Shown here: positions 5,883 through 5,977 of the stretch, piece after piece | Layout: each line of letters opens with the position of its first letter | How positions within the stretch are numbered: position 1 is the first letter of the stretch | Assembly (NCBI GenBank): GCA_023425615.1 | Contig: JAFACJ010000155.1 | Coordinates: forward strand, 1 to 5,977 | From: Actinomycetes bacterium | GTDB taxonomy: Bacteria > Actinomycetota > Actinomycetes > Streptosporangiales > Streptosporangiaceae | Direction of reading: 5' to 3' | Length of the DNA: 5,977 bases | The notes under the pieces: generated by a model | Told to the model about the DNA's origin: nothing | Seen by the model: the letters and a program-made list of their open reading frames with translations, nothing else | Database searches by the model: none | Made by a program: the position numbers and the translations under genes

Positions 5883-5977
5883 ATGATCACCTGGCGTCCC
5901 CTCCAAGAGACCGACCTCCCCCTGCTGCGCGCGTGGCTGGAGGAGCCGCACGTCGCGCGCTGGTGGAACCACGAGAC
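5883..5977 (+). CDS. GNAT-family N-acetyltransferase, N-terminal fragment (runs off the window)
   Basis: Only the first 31 codons are present: MITWRPLQETDLPLLRAWLE followed by EPHVARWWNHE. The pattern R-P-L-x-x-x-D-L-P-L-L-x-x-W-L-x-x-P-H-V-x-x-W-W is the usual N-terminus of GNAT acetyltransferases close to aminoglycoside 6'-N-acetyltransferases and to the siderophore-biosynthesis acetyltransferase group. These transfer acetyl from acetyl-CoA to an amino group. The acetyl-CoA binding motif lies beyond the window, so neither the substrate nor intactness can be judged. The start is well supported by the GGAGGA site. It is divergent from the oxidoreductase gene. Confidence 0.8.
   Translation, partial: MITWRPLQETDLPLLRAWLEEPHVARWWNHE

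Overview
The window is very GC-rich DNA (G or C at nearly all third codon positions) with GTG as well as ATG starts, purine-rich Shine-Dalgarno sites and short intergenic gaps. Together with the gene families present, this points to a high-GC actinomycete chromosome. A Streptosporangiales/Thermomonosporaceae (Actinomadura-like) or Streptomyces-like host is my best guess, but no rRNA or marker gene is present to fix it. No mobile element, CRISPR array, tRNA or rRNA was seen.

Five genes lie on the minus strand and one on the plus strand. Read in minus-strand order from the right: an NmrA/QorB-type NAD(P)-binding oxidoreductase (5725-4958), a secreted Tat-dependent phosphocholine-specific phospholipase C (4869-2836), an AI-2E/PerM-type polytopic membrane protein (2744-1695), a DUF6745-family protein of unknown function (1552-467), and a small unknown protein running off the left edge (425-1). 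A GNAT acetyltransferase starts divergently at 5883 and runs off the right edge.

The gaps between minus-strand genes are 88, 91, 142 and about 41 bases. The last two genes are probably co-transcribed. The others could be read through, but nothing shows a functional link: redox enzyme, phospholipase and membrane transporter look like ordinary neighbours. The phospholipase is the most interpretable gene: it should be exported folded through Tat and release phosphocholine from phosphatidylcholine or sphingomyelin, for phosphate or choline scavenging or membrane attack.

The least ordinary part is the 142-base gap at 1553-1694. It holds a long, almost perfect inverted repeat with a second hairpin inside it, followed by a 15-codon ORF whose stop codon overlaps the GTG start of the DUF6745 gene. 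That gene has no good ribosome binding site of its own. This could be a terminator plus a translational-coupling leader controlling an uncharacterised two-gene unit. I do not see a convincing new defence, biosynthetic or mobile system here.
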